Positions 11,050 to 22,499 of a DNA stretch of 64,000 nucleotides are shown here, in pieces. Within the stretch, counting starts at the first letter, position 1. Every line of letters starts with the position of its first letter. A model generated the notes under the pieces. That model was not told the DNA's origin. It saw nothing but the letters and a program-made list of their open reading frames with translations, and ran no database searches. Made by a program: the position numbers and the translations under genes. Source of the DNA: Toxorhynchites rutilus septentrionalis (lineage: Eukaryota > Arthropoda > Insecta > Diptera > Culicidae); the NCBI RefSeq assembly GCF_029784135.1, contig NC_073745.1:104798125-104862124 (forward strand), given 5' to 3'.

Positions 11050-14000
11050 TTTTTTTTTATTTAAATCGTTTATTTTTACAGGCTCAGTTACATAGGTTTA
11101 AAGGAGCCGAACTCCGTACTGTATTGTTACTAGTATATAAACATTTTTCCTTAATTCTAATGTTAATAATATAGGAAACCGATTACTCGCGGTCAACTCG
11201 AGTTTAGAAGGGTGACATATTTTCTTCAGGAAAAGGAGGGGATATGAGGATATGTTGACAATGATCACACTCACACTCTCAATCACACTCATCACACTCA
11301 ATTCTTAAACCTATCTTATATCTAATATGTATTTACATTTCATCTTATTCTTAAGAAGGGATCCGATCTCTCACAAAGGAAAAGGAAAAGGAAAAACTAA
11401 GGGTATAAGGACAATCACACACGAAGATCGATAGCTTTAAGGAATACATATATTTGGGACATGTAATCAAGGTCTAACCGAGCCAACACGTCTCTCACCG
11501 GCACATTGGGCTGCCTTCCTCGGGCCCGAAGGGTGACTACTAAATTCGATCTGGCGACAAGATACAGCTCGCACGACCAAACAACGTGCTCGATGTCGTG
11601 GTAACCTTGGCCACAAACACAAAGATTGTTGTCGGCAAGATTAATACGAAAGAGTAGCGCATCTAACGAACAGTGATTGGACATGAGTCGAGAGAAGGTG
11701 CGAATAAAGTCCCGACTCAAGTCCAGACTTTTGAACCATGGTTTGAGGCTAACCTTAGGGATAATCGAGTGGAGCCACCGGCCCAGTTCATCTTCGTTCC
11801 ATTTGCGTTGCCAGTTAACTAGGGTATTTTTGCGGACTAAAGAATAAAATTCATTGAAGGCGATTTGACGCTGATATATATCGCCTTCAATTGCACCTAC
11901 CTTTGCTAATGAGTCAGCCCTCTCATTACCCAGAATTGAGCAATGTGAAGGGACCCAGATAAAGGTAATGACATAACAGCGTCTGGATAAAGCACTCAAA
12001 ATTTCTCGTATTCTCTCAAGGAAGTACGGCGAGTGCTTTTCCGGCCTCACTGAACGGATAGCTTCGACAGAGCTAAGACTATCCGTTACAATGTAATAGT
12101 GTTCAACAGGTCGTGAGGCGACGCTGTCCAGCGCCCAGTGTATCGCTGCCAATTCAGCAATATACACTGAGCAAGGATTCTGAAGACTGTGTGAGGTGCT
12201 AAAAAATTCGTTGAACACTCCAAATCCTGTGGACTCGTTTATAGTGGACCCATCAGTAAAGTACATATTATCACAATTGATACCCCCATACTTTTCATCG
12301 AAGATCGTTGGAGCGATCCTCGATCGTTGGTAATCTGAATATCCATGGATATCTTGCTTCATGGACAGATCAAAATGCACAGAGGAATTGATGTAGTCAG
12401 GGAAACAAACACGGTTGGGAATATACGAAGAAGGATCAACCTGCATGGAGATGAATTCATGATATGAACTCATGAATCCGGAGTGAAAATTTAGCTCGAT
12501 CAGCTGCTCAAAATTTCCGATCACCAATGGGTTCATGACCTTACACCGGATGAAGAACCGAAGAGATAATAAATTGAAGCGATCTTTTAGTGGGAGTAGG
12601 CCTGCCAAAACCTCGAGACTCATGGTATGCGTTGAGGGCATACATCCCAACGCGATACGGAGACAAAGATACTGAATTCGCTAGAGTTTAATGAGGTGTG
12701 TTTTGGCAGCTGTTTGAAAACAGAAACTGCCATACTCCATCACTGAGAGAATAGTTGTTCGATACAACATTATAAGATCTTCGGGATGGGCTCCCCACCA
12801 GGTGCCGGTAATTGTACGGAGAAAGTTTATTCTTTGTTGACATTTTTTACTCAGATACCTAATATGGGCCCCCCAAGTACATTTAGAGTCGAACCAGACC
12901 CCAAGATACTTGAATGACATAGCATGAGTGATCGGTTTACCCAAAAGTTGAAGCTTTGGTTTTGCTGGTTTATGCTTCCTAGAAAAAACCACCATCTCTG
13001 TTTTCTCCGTGGAGAATTCGATCCCTAGCCCAATGGCCCAGGTTGAAAAATTGTTCAAAGTATCTTGTAAGGATTCTTGCAGGTCGGATTCGTTTGATCC
13101 TACGACAGACACCACTCCATCATCTGCAAGTTGTCTTAGGCTGCAATTTTGTGTAAGGCAATTGTCAATGTCGCTTACATAGAAGTTGTACAAAAGGGGG
13201 CTTAAACATGAGCCCTGGGGGAGTCCCATGTAAGAGACCCGACTTACTGCCGAATCTCCGTGAGAAAAGTTCAAATGTTTCTCACAAAGCAAGTTATATA
13301 ACATATTATTCAATAGAGGCGGCAGACCCCGAGATTGTAATTTGTCTGACAAAACCTCTATTGAAACAGAATCAAAGGCCCCCTTTATGTCCAAGAATAC
13401 TGAAGCCATTTGTTTTTTTTCGGCGTAAGCCATTTGAATTTCTGAAGAAAGCAACGCAAGACAATCATTCGTCCCCTTGCCCCTGCGGAACCCATATTGT
13501 GTATCTGAGAGTAGGCCATTCGTTTCAACCCATCGATCAAGGCGAAACAAGATAATTTTCTCCAACAATTTCCGTATACAAGACAGCATTGCTATTGGGC
13601 GGTACGAATTGAAGTCGGACGCGGGTTTTCCGGGTTTTTGAATAGCTATAACTCGTACTTGTCTCCAATCATCTGGAACAATATTATGCTCCATAAACCG
13701 ATTGAATAAATTCAACAAGCGATGTTTCGCCACATTAGGGAGGTTTTTCAGCAAGTTGAACTTAATTCTATCCGATCCCGGCGCAGAATTGTTACATGAA
13801 AGGAGAGCAAGAGAGAATTCTACCATCGAAAACTCGGAATCAAGATCGCACCTATCTTGTGGTATATCTCGAATAATTCTTTGCACTGGAGCGGAATCGG
13901 GACAAACCTTTCGTGCAAAATTAAAAATCCATCGATGTGAATATTCTTCGCTTTCATTGGATGAAGAGCGATTTCTCATGTTTCGAGCCACTTTCCATAA

Positions 14001-14966
14001 TTTTTTCATTGACGTTTCTCGTGATGAACCTCCCACGAAATTTCGCCAATAAGCACGTTTTTTCCCTTTGATCAAGTTTTTAAATTGATTTTCAAGGTCC
14101 AAATACGTCTGAAAATTTTCAGGGGTTCCACGTTTCCGAAAAGCTTTAAATGCATTCGATTTATCTCCATAAAGCTTGGAACACTGGCCATCCCACCATG
14201 GATTGGGAGGCCTTCGACGAATAGTGGAACCTGGGATGGGTTTCGTTTGAGCGCGAACCGCGCTGTCATATATCAAACGAGAAATGAAGTTATACTCCTC
14301 CAATGGAGGCAAACCATCTCTGGAATTGATGGCTAGAGCAATCGCGTCCGCATATTTTTTCCAGTCAATGTGTCTTGTGAGGTCGTATGCCATGTTTATA
14401 GATTCAGAAGAATTCAACCCATTGGTGATAGAAATTTTGATTGGCAAGTGGTCACTACCGTTGGGATCCTGGATTACATTCCACTTGCAATCTAACGATA
14501 GTGAATTCGAGCAAAGCGAGAGGTCAAGAGCACTTGGGTTAGCAGGAGGTTTAGGTACACGTGTTGTTTCCCCAGTGTTCAAAACGGTCATATTGAAGCT
14601 GTTACAAAGGTCATATATCAACGATGAACGATTGTCGTCGTACTGTTCCCCCCAGGCAGTTCCGTGAGAGTTGAAGTCTCCCAAGATTAATCGTGGCTCA
14701 GGAAGGAGTGAGCACATGTCAACAAGTTGCTTGCGGCTAACCGCAGCTCTCGGAGGCCAATACAAGCTGACTATACAGAGGTCTTTGCCTCTGATGTTTG
14801 CATGACAAGCAACAGCTTCGATCCCTCCAATAGGTGGAAGGTCAATTCTAAAAAATGAGTGACACTTATTGATCCCCAATAGTACCCCTCCGTATCTGTC
14901 ATCGCGGTCCAAGCGTATAATATTAAAATCGTGGAAAGAGAGATCATTTTGAGAAGAGAGCCAGGT
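11050..14966 (-). mobile_element. I-clade non-LTR retrotransposon, copy 1, 5'-truncated
   Basis: A 3.9-kb insertion flanked by a 16-bp target duplication (TATTTTTTTTGCCGTT at 11034-11049 and 14967-14982). The 3' end is on the left with an A-tail (plus-strand T-run), preceded by TTTATTTTTACAGGCTCAG on the plus strand, as in the other two young copies. The 5' end stops inside the endonuclease coding region, losing ORF1 and about the first 45 codons of ORF2. This is usual for incomplete target-primed reverse transcription. Confidence 0.92.
11415..14966 (-). pseudogene. I-clade ORF2 (EN-RT-RNase H), truncated, one stop
   Basis: The reading begins in frame at the truncation point within the AP-like endonuclease (just after the SETW-type glutamate). 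It continues through GDFNSHG and GSDHLPI of the endonuclease, FLDIKGAFDSV and the LADDG catalytic motif of the reverse transcriptase, and YFTDGS to NERADSLAK of RNase H. It ends with a C-terminal CxC..H..C cluster (LCVCGQGYHDIEH). A single TAG at 12681-12683 replaces a GAG glutamate seen in the intact copy (57469-57471 region). The reading frame is otherwise preserved to 11415. Compared with the intact 1227-residue ORF2 the protein is short only at its start. It cannot be autonomous without ORF1 and the promoter region. Confidence 0.9.
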
Positions 14967-15288
14967 TATTTTTTTTGCCGTTATAGCGAAACATTTTAGA
15001 CCGTAAATCTAAAACATGCCTTAATTGAAGAGGGCCGTTATAGCGAAATGCCGTATGATGAGTGGCCGCATAGCGAGGTATGGGTGTACTACTACTTCAA
15101 TAACACTACTACACTACTACTACTTCAATAATGATTTAAACGAATTTGGCCAAGAAAACACGCATAAATCTATCTCTACTAGCGTGATATGTGAGAGGGA
15201 CCACTTTGCCCCCCACAGGTTACAACTTTACCTCCACACTAAAAAATATTCGATTTTCAACCTTTTTACTAATCATGGAATGGTCTTG

Positions 15289-16140
15289 TCAAAACCAGCT
15301 ATTTGTGAATCCACCAAAGAGCAAAGCCATGTTTTTAAGGGCCTTCGTAGGAACGCTGCTCAATTGAATCTGCTACCCTCGATTACTATGGATGGGCAGA
15401 CTATAGAGTGGACGGAAAGCGCGACTATCCTCGGTTACATTTTTCAATCGGACCTAGAATGGGATGGCTTGATCGATCAGCAATGCGAGAAAATTGCAAA
15501 TATGCAAGCCTTCGTTCGCTCTACTGTTTTGCTTCTGCTGCTCCCAACGAAACGCGCCTGAAGTTGTTCAAAGCACTGATCCTACCTCACTTTATGTTTG
15601 GCGAACTCCTACATGTCAAACCAAGTTCCCATGCTATGGAAAGATTGAGGATAGCGTTGTTTTCCTGTGTAAGATTTGTCTACGGCTTGACCCGCTACGC
15701 ACACGTCAGCCATTTACAGAAAAATTTAATCGGATGTCCACTAGAGAAGTTCTACGTGTATCGCTCATGCATATTCCTGCGCAAAATAATAATGACGCAG
15801 TCTCCGTTCTCTTTCAAAAGCTGTTGTTTTCCCAAGGACGCCGCCTTCAGAGTCTCATTATTCCACCCAACAACTCAACCAGCTACTCAAATTCGTTGTT
15901 CGTTCGAGGTGTAATAAACTACAACTATTTACCTCCTATCGTCAGACGCTCGACATCGGTAGCAGTTTTTAAGAGGGGCTGTCTCGAGTTTTTGAACCGC
16001 TAATAATGTTAATTATGTTGAATTTGTTAAATTTTATGCATTAAGATAATTATAGTGTAGTTATATCCTCCGAAAATTCGCAGGTAGCAAGTGAAAAAGG
16101 TTTTCCTTTACGCTACCAGGTAATAAACAAACAAACGAAC
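15289..16140 (+). pseudogene. CR1/RTE-like reverse transcriptase C-terminal remnant with 3' tail
   Basis: Three consecutive frames give an RT-thumb-like order: ILGYIFQSDLEWDGLIDQQC (to 15561), then RLKLFKALILPHFMFGE (from about 15555), then a C-terminal segment FVRGVINYNYLPPIVRRS ending at TAA 16001-16003. Two frameshifts separate them. The layout resembles the RT tail of CR1, Jockey or RTE-like non-LTR elements; I cannot fix the clade. A short repeat tail of AACA-like units at 16120-16141 suits a non-LTR 3' end. A related fragment lies at 25958-26325. Confidence 0.6.
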
Positions 16141-16316
16141 AAACTGATAATGAAAAATGTACTATTTTCAATTTTCATAATAAAAACCGTTTACTATCTT
16201 TAACTACAATAAGTTGAGCTACAATTTTCTTCGAAGAACGGGAATTTTAGTGGTATGTGGACACAGCGAATGGGCATGTTCCTTAGGGTGACCACTTTGC
16301 CCCCACTTCCCCTATA

Positions 16317-18359
16317 TTTTTTTTTGGTTCTGTGGTTCGTAACAAGCCGCTCTCAATCTGAACCTACATCATGCGCAACTGACAGCACTCACCTTGTTCT
16401 TTCACGATCTCTATATCACTCGTGTTTAGTGAGTTGTTGTTTGCATAATGATAGGCAATTCCATCCGCTGCGTGCATTCTGAAAGGGAAAATAAATGAAA
16501 GACCGATATTATTGATATGAACGAAACGAAACAGTCTTTTTTATTCCGCGCGGCGAATGACGTGATACTGTTCAAGTCACGGTGTTCCCGCAGGCGAATG
16601 GCGTGATCATAGTTTGTTATAGTTATAGTCGTGTCCTCATATGTTATCGATTCGAGTATCGAATACGAGCTGAAAAGAAAGGTGGCTTCAATAATAAAGC
16701 GAGAAACGTCATTCGCCGCGCGGAATAAAGGGGAGCATATTAGGTCACCTCGAAGGGAACTTTTATTTTGCGATAGGACTCCCACTTGAGTGTTTCTCTT
16801 AGCAGCAAAATAAACATATCTCACATCGTCATTCGCGGGACCGTCTAAAAGTATGACATCGTTAGGAGCTTATTCAATGCTGGATAAACCGCTTCCTAAA
16901 TAACGCTGTCACGAATTTTTCACCCTGTTTCAAAACTTTTCTGACGAAATTTTTTCTACCGTCGGAAACACATTCTTCAATTCTTATTTTAATCTTCTTA
17001 TCTATCTGTCCCAGACACAATATTCCGACTGTTTGATTCTATTTCATCTCAGCAGCCACGAATGACGCGTCGTCTCGAACCGAGCGAGATCCGCCATGAC
17101 TCTCGAAAAGTACAAGCCATCCCACGAAATCCGATCAGTTTCGTACACATTTTGACATCCTCCGCTCCCATTCAAATAAAACCCAACCCTACCCGGATCG
17201 CACCAATCAATTTCGAGTTTTTCCGGAATCGTGACAGGGAGAGGTGATGATTTGGAGGAAAGGTTGTGTGTTGATTGCCAACCGAACGCTGGGGTTGTTA
17301 ATCCTTTCAAACAATGATAAAGACTTTTTCTCGAATGAAGTTTTTACGAAAATCTTATTCCAGATGATGGAGCGATTTGACACGTTCGTGAATTGTCATT
17401 ATGTTGCACAATACAATATCATTCCGATTTGTTGGTGCGTAGATATCGCTTCGCGATTTTTCGAAACTTGAAAAATCATTCGTCTTGCGTAATATTAAAG
17501 GTTAATTCTGAGAAAAGAATGGTTGAGAAAATTTGCGCATGTAAGAAAGCAAACATGCGGGAGCAGTATTTCCTACCCACTTTCAGCTTCAAGTGGTTAC
17601 ACTATACCATAAATAGATAAGAAGATTATGGTATAAATCTGGGATGCCGGATATTATTGTGCACAAAAAATGATTCATGTTTAGCGCTCAGTCCCGGAAG
17701 ACATCCGGGAAAAGCTGGGTATATCATTCAATTTTCATCCGCCTCAAGAAGTTTTGTTTTTCCGACAAGTGACCTTGGAGTGGTTTGAAGAAGATCATTT
17801 TCCCCTTTCGCAAGATCATTTTCCCTTTACTCCACAGATTTCCCGGTTCACATCCGATGTTATTGCCGGTGGAGGTTGGGAGGAAAGCAGCTATAAACAA
17901 GAATAATATTTTGCGCTTCGTCACAAAAGATTATGCAAAACTTTCCCAACGCAACCAATGTCTTGAAACTTATTTGCTGCCGCCGGGAAATTTTTGTATT
18001 TTTTTGGCCTTTTTGTTGTTTTTATTTCAAACAGTGGTCTACTCTGCCATTCTGGACTAGCAGAAGTTATTCTTATATCAGCACAAAGCATTAGCCTCCA
18101 GCAGTAAGAGTTCAATCGTTCCATCATCGTGCTTCGATTCCAGACAAATTCCAGACATTTCAAAATTATTTTTTGTTAGGATGTTTAGACAGAAAAATAT
18201 TCTCTGCATAACCCGAAAGTATTCGGGGCAGTTGTCGCTCAAAATCGTTTGTCGTGTGTCTGTCCTTCCTGTACCGTTTCCAATTCGAGTTTTTGCATTG
18301 TAATTGAGATACTTTGACTGGAGTATTGAATACCAAATGACTCAATTGTTAACTTAAGG
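16317..18359. other. No recognised gene; one perfect 24-bp inverted repeat
   Basis: Arms at 16540-16563 and 16706-16729 are exact reverse complements (24 nt, containing CCGCGCGG), 142 nt apart, probably a MITE core. 17044-17310 is open on the minus strand for 88 codons with fairly even composition, but I recognise no motif. The rest is AT-rich without signals. Confidence 0.4.
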
Positions 18360-18780
18360 GGGTAGCACACTATGAACATCGATTTTTTGACGTAGGACTA
18401 CGTCTTACATTAAGGGTGCGAAATCAGGGATGACATTATTGCGCATTTCGAAACGGGTGATTTTGTTTCGTTTCGACCATTTTGACATGCCTTTGACCAG
18501 CTTTGTATACGAACCCAAAAATTTTATTTTTTCTCTACGAGACAAATTTTGCTCTAAATCTAGTACATCGAAAATTTGAACTTGAAAAATATACATAATA
18601 CTAAAACCATTTCGATTTGAGTTCGAATTTTCTCGTTCATGTACATTTTGTTTGTTGGCCCAACATAATGATCTGTGCAAAGTTTCAGCTCAATCGAACA
18701 TGATTTAGGGGTGCCCCAAAGCGCTCAAAGTTTTGATTTTTTGATCCACGAAAATCTTCCAAGGGGAGAGTAAAGGAAAT
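18360..18780 (-). repeat. Dispersed repeat, GAGCTGAAATTTTGCACAG family, copy 2 with GACGTAG end
   Basis: The reverse complement reads through AATCATGTTCGATTGAGCTG and the phrase CCAACAAACAAAATGTAC. It ends beside GACGTAGGACTACGTC at 18389-18404, a motif seen at four other places in the window. Related to 3388-3660 and 20690-20960. Confidence 0.55.
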
Positions 18781-19644
18781 TTGTGAAATAGATTTTTTTC
18801 AATACGAAATGACATTAAACGTCGAGATATGGTGTTATCTCAATTTTCAAGAAATGGTTTATTCGGATATGTAAAGAATGGAAGACATAAACAATAAAGT
18901 TCAAAACAATAATCAGTGCAGAGAATAGTAAAAATATTACTTTACTGAAGGTTTTCTCTGATATATTTCCATCACAATAATCTTCTTTATTTATTTTTAA
19001 TTTATAAACATTATCTTTCAATGTTATCTGTTGAAAGTCTACTACATCTTTCACTGCAAATTTGTCCTGCTTTCGGAAAAACTCGCTCACATGGTACTGA
19101 AGTCACCGGAATACATAATATTTGCAAAAAAAAATGGTAGAGCCGCGGAGAGATAGATTTCCTTTCATTCCAACAAAGCTAAGGGTCGTTTATTCTCAGC
19201 AAATGTGGTCCCGCTAAATATTTATCTACAATAGATATTGCAACAACTTTTGGATCATGCGAGAATCGAAGATTGCCAACCAATGCATCAAACTCATACA
19301 AATGACCGCGCTTCACTACCAACGATTTTTAGTAGTTTCGTAGGCGTGTATTCCATGGATGTCGATTTTAGCGTCCTTATCAACAACTAGTGTGCATAGT
19401 TGTACTTTCTGTTATCCCCAAAACCTTGCTGCTTGAAGCGAGGATCTAGCAGTATTGGTTAGGCTACTAATTCGTCTGACTTAAGATTTGTAAAAAACAT
19501 TACCAGCTCCGAAATTAATTCATTACAGAGCTTTTTTATAATCACTAGAACTGATTGCTCTTGATTCATATAATGTCCCAAAAATTTTTAAAATGTTTGG
19601 AATGGAATGTTTTCATGATTAACTGTATTATATTAATCAAATTA
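18781..19644. other. No recognised feature
   Basis: AT-rich. A 91-codon minus-strand frame at 18815-19090 is lysine- and isoleucine-rich and unsupported. Nothing else seen. Confidence 0.4.
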
Positions 19645-19975
19645 TTTCATTCGATACCCATATGCGGGGTATCGAAAACGAAAAAAGTAATTGGCCATTT
19701 TGGAGTTGGATTTATCATAAATAACTATGCTCTACTAGTCGAGCCCTTTCATCTAATACCCATATGAACGGGTTTTCAGAAGAAATGTAGTCTGTCATTT
19801 TGTAACAGTCGCCATTTTGGATTTAAATTTTTCATAAATAACTGTGTTCTACTAGTGAAGACCTTTCATTAGAAACCCATACTGATGGGGTTTTGAAAAA
19901 AATACATATTTCGCCATTTTGGGGATGGCTTTGGATTTGCATTTTTCATAAATAACTGTGTTCTACTAGTCAACA
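19645..19975. repeat. Tandem array, about three units of about 115 bp
   Basis: The phrase TTTTTCATAAATAACTGTGT and the following CTACTAG recur at about 19716, 19833 and 19946, each preceded by GCCATTTTGGATTT-like sequence and followed by CCTTTCAT..ATACCCATA. A further unit and a half with the same phrases lies at 49715-49880. Confidence 0.7.
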
Positions 19976-21383
19976 CGATAGCGACAACGACCACCAAGCC
20001 TGTACTTTGCCTTAATTAATTTTTTATCACAATCTCACCAAACGTGAATGAGGAAGTGAAAAACGTTTTCACTCTCGCCTGCCTTCTCCGCACTTCCGAG
20101 GCGCCATTGTTTTCATTTCGGTATTCTGTACAGCATCCCAGTATCGCTATTTTCCTTCGATATAACCTACCACACTACCCCCGGAACGTCGCCGCCCACT
20201 TCTGGCTTTTCCCCTTCAATTCTAACTTCGCGGAAAGATTTGTTTGTTGGGTGGTTGGGAGGGTGAAAAAGCTACTTTCGTATTTTGGCCACGCAATAAT
20301 AATTACAGTCGTCGTCAGGATATCTTGAGTAGTAATTTTTGTCCAAGTATAACAATGGGTGTTTCCCTCTTACCGCTTCCGCGCGTACTCTATTCTCTCC
20401 TCGTTTGCGTCTTTCATAAGTCAAATAATTATCAAATCGTTTCGTTGCGTACCATTTAATATCAACACTGACGCTGGGGCAGTCTCGAAACTAAACAGCA
20501 GCAAGGAAAAAAAACAATTTGGATGAAAATTAAGATCAACTCAGTGAAATATGCTTCATTTAAGAGCCGTTCATTTGAGAGCCGCGGCTCATTTTTAAAG
20601 AACCGTGGATCCTACGCTCTTTCTGACGAACCGGCTAAAATGAGCGGCTCGTGAGCGCTCGCCCATCTCTAGCCTGAGTGGCCAAAAAATCAAAACTTTG
20701 AGTGCTTTGAGTCACTCCTAAATCATGTCCGATTGAGCTAAAATTTTGCACAGGTGATTTTTTTGGACCAATAAACAAAATGTACATGGTCGGTCGGTCA
20801 CATCTAGACGTTTCATGCATTTTTAAGTCATTTGTAATCGAAAATAAAATTTCGATTTTTCAAATTTCCTTTACTCCCCCCTTGGAAGATTTTCGAGAAT
20901 GAAAAAATCAAAACTTTGAGCGCTTTGGGGCACCCGTAAATCATGTCCGATTAAGCTGAAACTCGTTGCGACACATAGGTTTCGATAGTGATGAGAGGAT
21001 TTATTTGAGAGAAAACCTGACACAGAAAGCTTGATATGTACGCAGGCGATTAAGATGAAGAATAGAGGAAAACTTTCAAAAGTTTTCGCCAGACAGGGAA
21101 TGGTTTTCGTTCAACCTGTTACTGGAACTGTTGCTGAACCAGTTTACGACGTCAACGATTTAATTAATAAAACCAAGCCAAAAATTTCCAAATAGCTTTT
21201 CAAATCCTTTCCATAACTTTCCATGATTCCTTTCCACAAATGTTTCTTGTTTCTTGAATCCAATCTTCCCGCAAGTGTGGTATTTTTTCAAAGAAGGTTA
21301 GCTTATTGGCTTCAATTTGATATGATATCTAATGATATCATTGAACCACAGAACGGACTATGTGTACATCTATTTCTCTCAAT
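19976..21383. other. Non-genic stretch with hAT end remnant and dispersed repeat
   Basis: 20545-20671 ends in GCCCATCTCTA and carries palindromic GAGCCGCGGCTC, resembling the right terminus of the hAT MITE next door. 20690-20960 is a tandem pair of the GAGCTGAAATTTTGCACAG repeat. No coding evidence. Confidence 0.45.
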
Positions 21384-22391
21384 TAGTGATGGGCAAACCG
21401 TTCTCGAACGGTACGAAAGAACTAGTTCGCAAAAAAGAGTGAACCAACGGTCGTTCTTTTTTAAAGAACGGTAGCTCGCCCCTCGAACTGATTGCGAGTG
21501 AACGGTTTGTAAACGAACTGATTCCGAAAAAACGGTTTGCGATTGAACTGTTTGTGAACGAACTGGTTCAGAAGCATCTGTTTGCGAGTGAACTGTATGG
21601 GAAAGAACTGATTGAGAGTGAACTGTTTGAGAACGAACTGTTTGAAAACGAAGCGTTGTCGGGCGAACTGCTTGCGAACGAACGAGCGCAGGGTTTATTT
21701 TGTTAATGTTCACGCAGTTTTGGGTTAAAAATTGAATCAGATGTTCCTAGTTTTAAAGGGAAAGCTATATATTTCTAATTTCATGATTTTTTTTTAATTC
21801 CGCGTAACATTCTCGTACTTCTTGATTATCAGAAAAATCTTCATGAAAATCATCTATTGGGAACAAGTTGAGAAAAAAAGTTTTTTTGTTTGCTTTCAAT
21901 CCTTTTTTTGGCCTATTGCGTGTACGTCATATCGTGATTGTTTGTATGATTGATTGTTAGTAAAAATTAAAACAAAATAGCTGTTGGATTTATTCTTTGA
22001 ATGAACTGTTATGAAACATGATCTTACAAGGAACCTGTTTTCATATTTATTATGAAAAATTGCACATATTTTGTGCGCATCAACTGATTACATATACTAT
22101 TGTCGGCCGATAAACATATTTTCACATACAGTTGGCGACTTTTAAAGAAGAACCACATTATATTTCCCCACTAATTATCAAAAGTATGAATCGCACACGG
22201 ATAAAAAAAAAATTATCTAATCAAACGATATCAATCAATATCTGTCTATTGATGTTGGGTTCAAACATTCTATATTGTTTTTAATACCGCTGAATGAAAG
22301 AGCGAAAGAACGGCTCAAAAGAACTGATTCACTTAGATGCACGGTTAGTGACTGAACCGTTCATCAAAGTGAACTGTTTTGCCCATCTCTA
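21384..22391. mobile_element. hAT-type MITE, 1008 bp, with 8-bp TSD
   Basis: The left terminus is TAGTGATGGGCAAAC and the right terminus, inverted, is TAGAGATGGGCAAAA. The flanks are perfect 8-bp duplicates, CTCTCAAT at 21376-21383 and 22392-22399. An 8-bp TSD with this terminus is diagnostic of hAT. The interior has no transposase. 21400-21690 is built of GAAC-rich short repeats. Confidence 0.88.
21400..21690. repeat. Degenerate GAACTG/GAACGA minisatellite inside the hAT MITE
   Basis: Variants of GAACTGTTTGxGAAC and GAACTGATTGxGA recur about every 15 nt, roughly fifteen times. Because the unit is close to a multiple of three, it leaves a long minus-strand open frame rich in S, Q, T and V, which I regard as an artefact of the repeat. 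Confidence 0.75.
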
Positions 22392-22499
22392 CTCTCAATG
22401 CAACTTATTTCATTTCTATTTCCCAAGCGCATTGATTTTGAAGCCCGTGTTAGGGAAACACAGCTCGGTGGAAACAAAAATATCCCCCAATTGCATGTA

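Larger units (their letters stand above)
10937..15086. mobile_element. Pogo/Tigger-like MITE split by a retrotransposon
   Basis: Its ends are CACCCATACCTCGCTTTACG (10937) and, inverted from 15086, CACCCATACCTCGCTATGCG, with TA on both outer sides. Without the I element (11050-14966) and one TSD copy, only about 217 bp remain. This remnant contains several GCCGTTATAGCGAA-type motifs. The CATACCTCG end resembles pogo/Tigger termini, which is inference. It lies inside the outer TIR element. Confidence 0.75.
9047..16316. mobile_element. Outer TIR element (copy A) hosting a nested TE stack
   Basis: The left part (9047-9107) and the right end (16286-16316, read inverted TATAGGGGAAGTGGGGGCAA) share the GTGGGGGCAAAGTGGTCACC-type terminus that also opens copy B at 59291. 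Between the inserts, 10413-10933 and 15120-15190 align with copy B. Removing the mariner (9108-10410), the split pogo-like MITE (10937-15086) and the RT remnant (15289-16140) leaves about 1.0-1.9 kb of non-autonomous element. The right boundary could instead be a related motif at 15197-15220. Confidence 0.55.

Noticed and set aside
17044..17310. N-terminal exon of the kinin receptor or another host exon
   Set aside because: No similarity to a receptor N-terminus and no donor that fits the phase needed at 1042.
21312..21713. 133-residue S/Q/T/V-rich minus-strand protein
   Set aside because: It is the translation of the GAAC minisatellite in the hAT MITE; the open frame is due to the repeat period.
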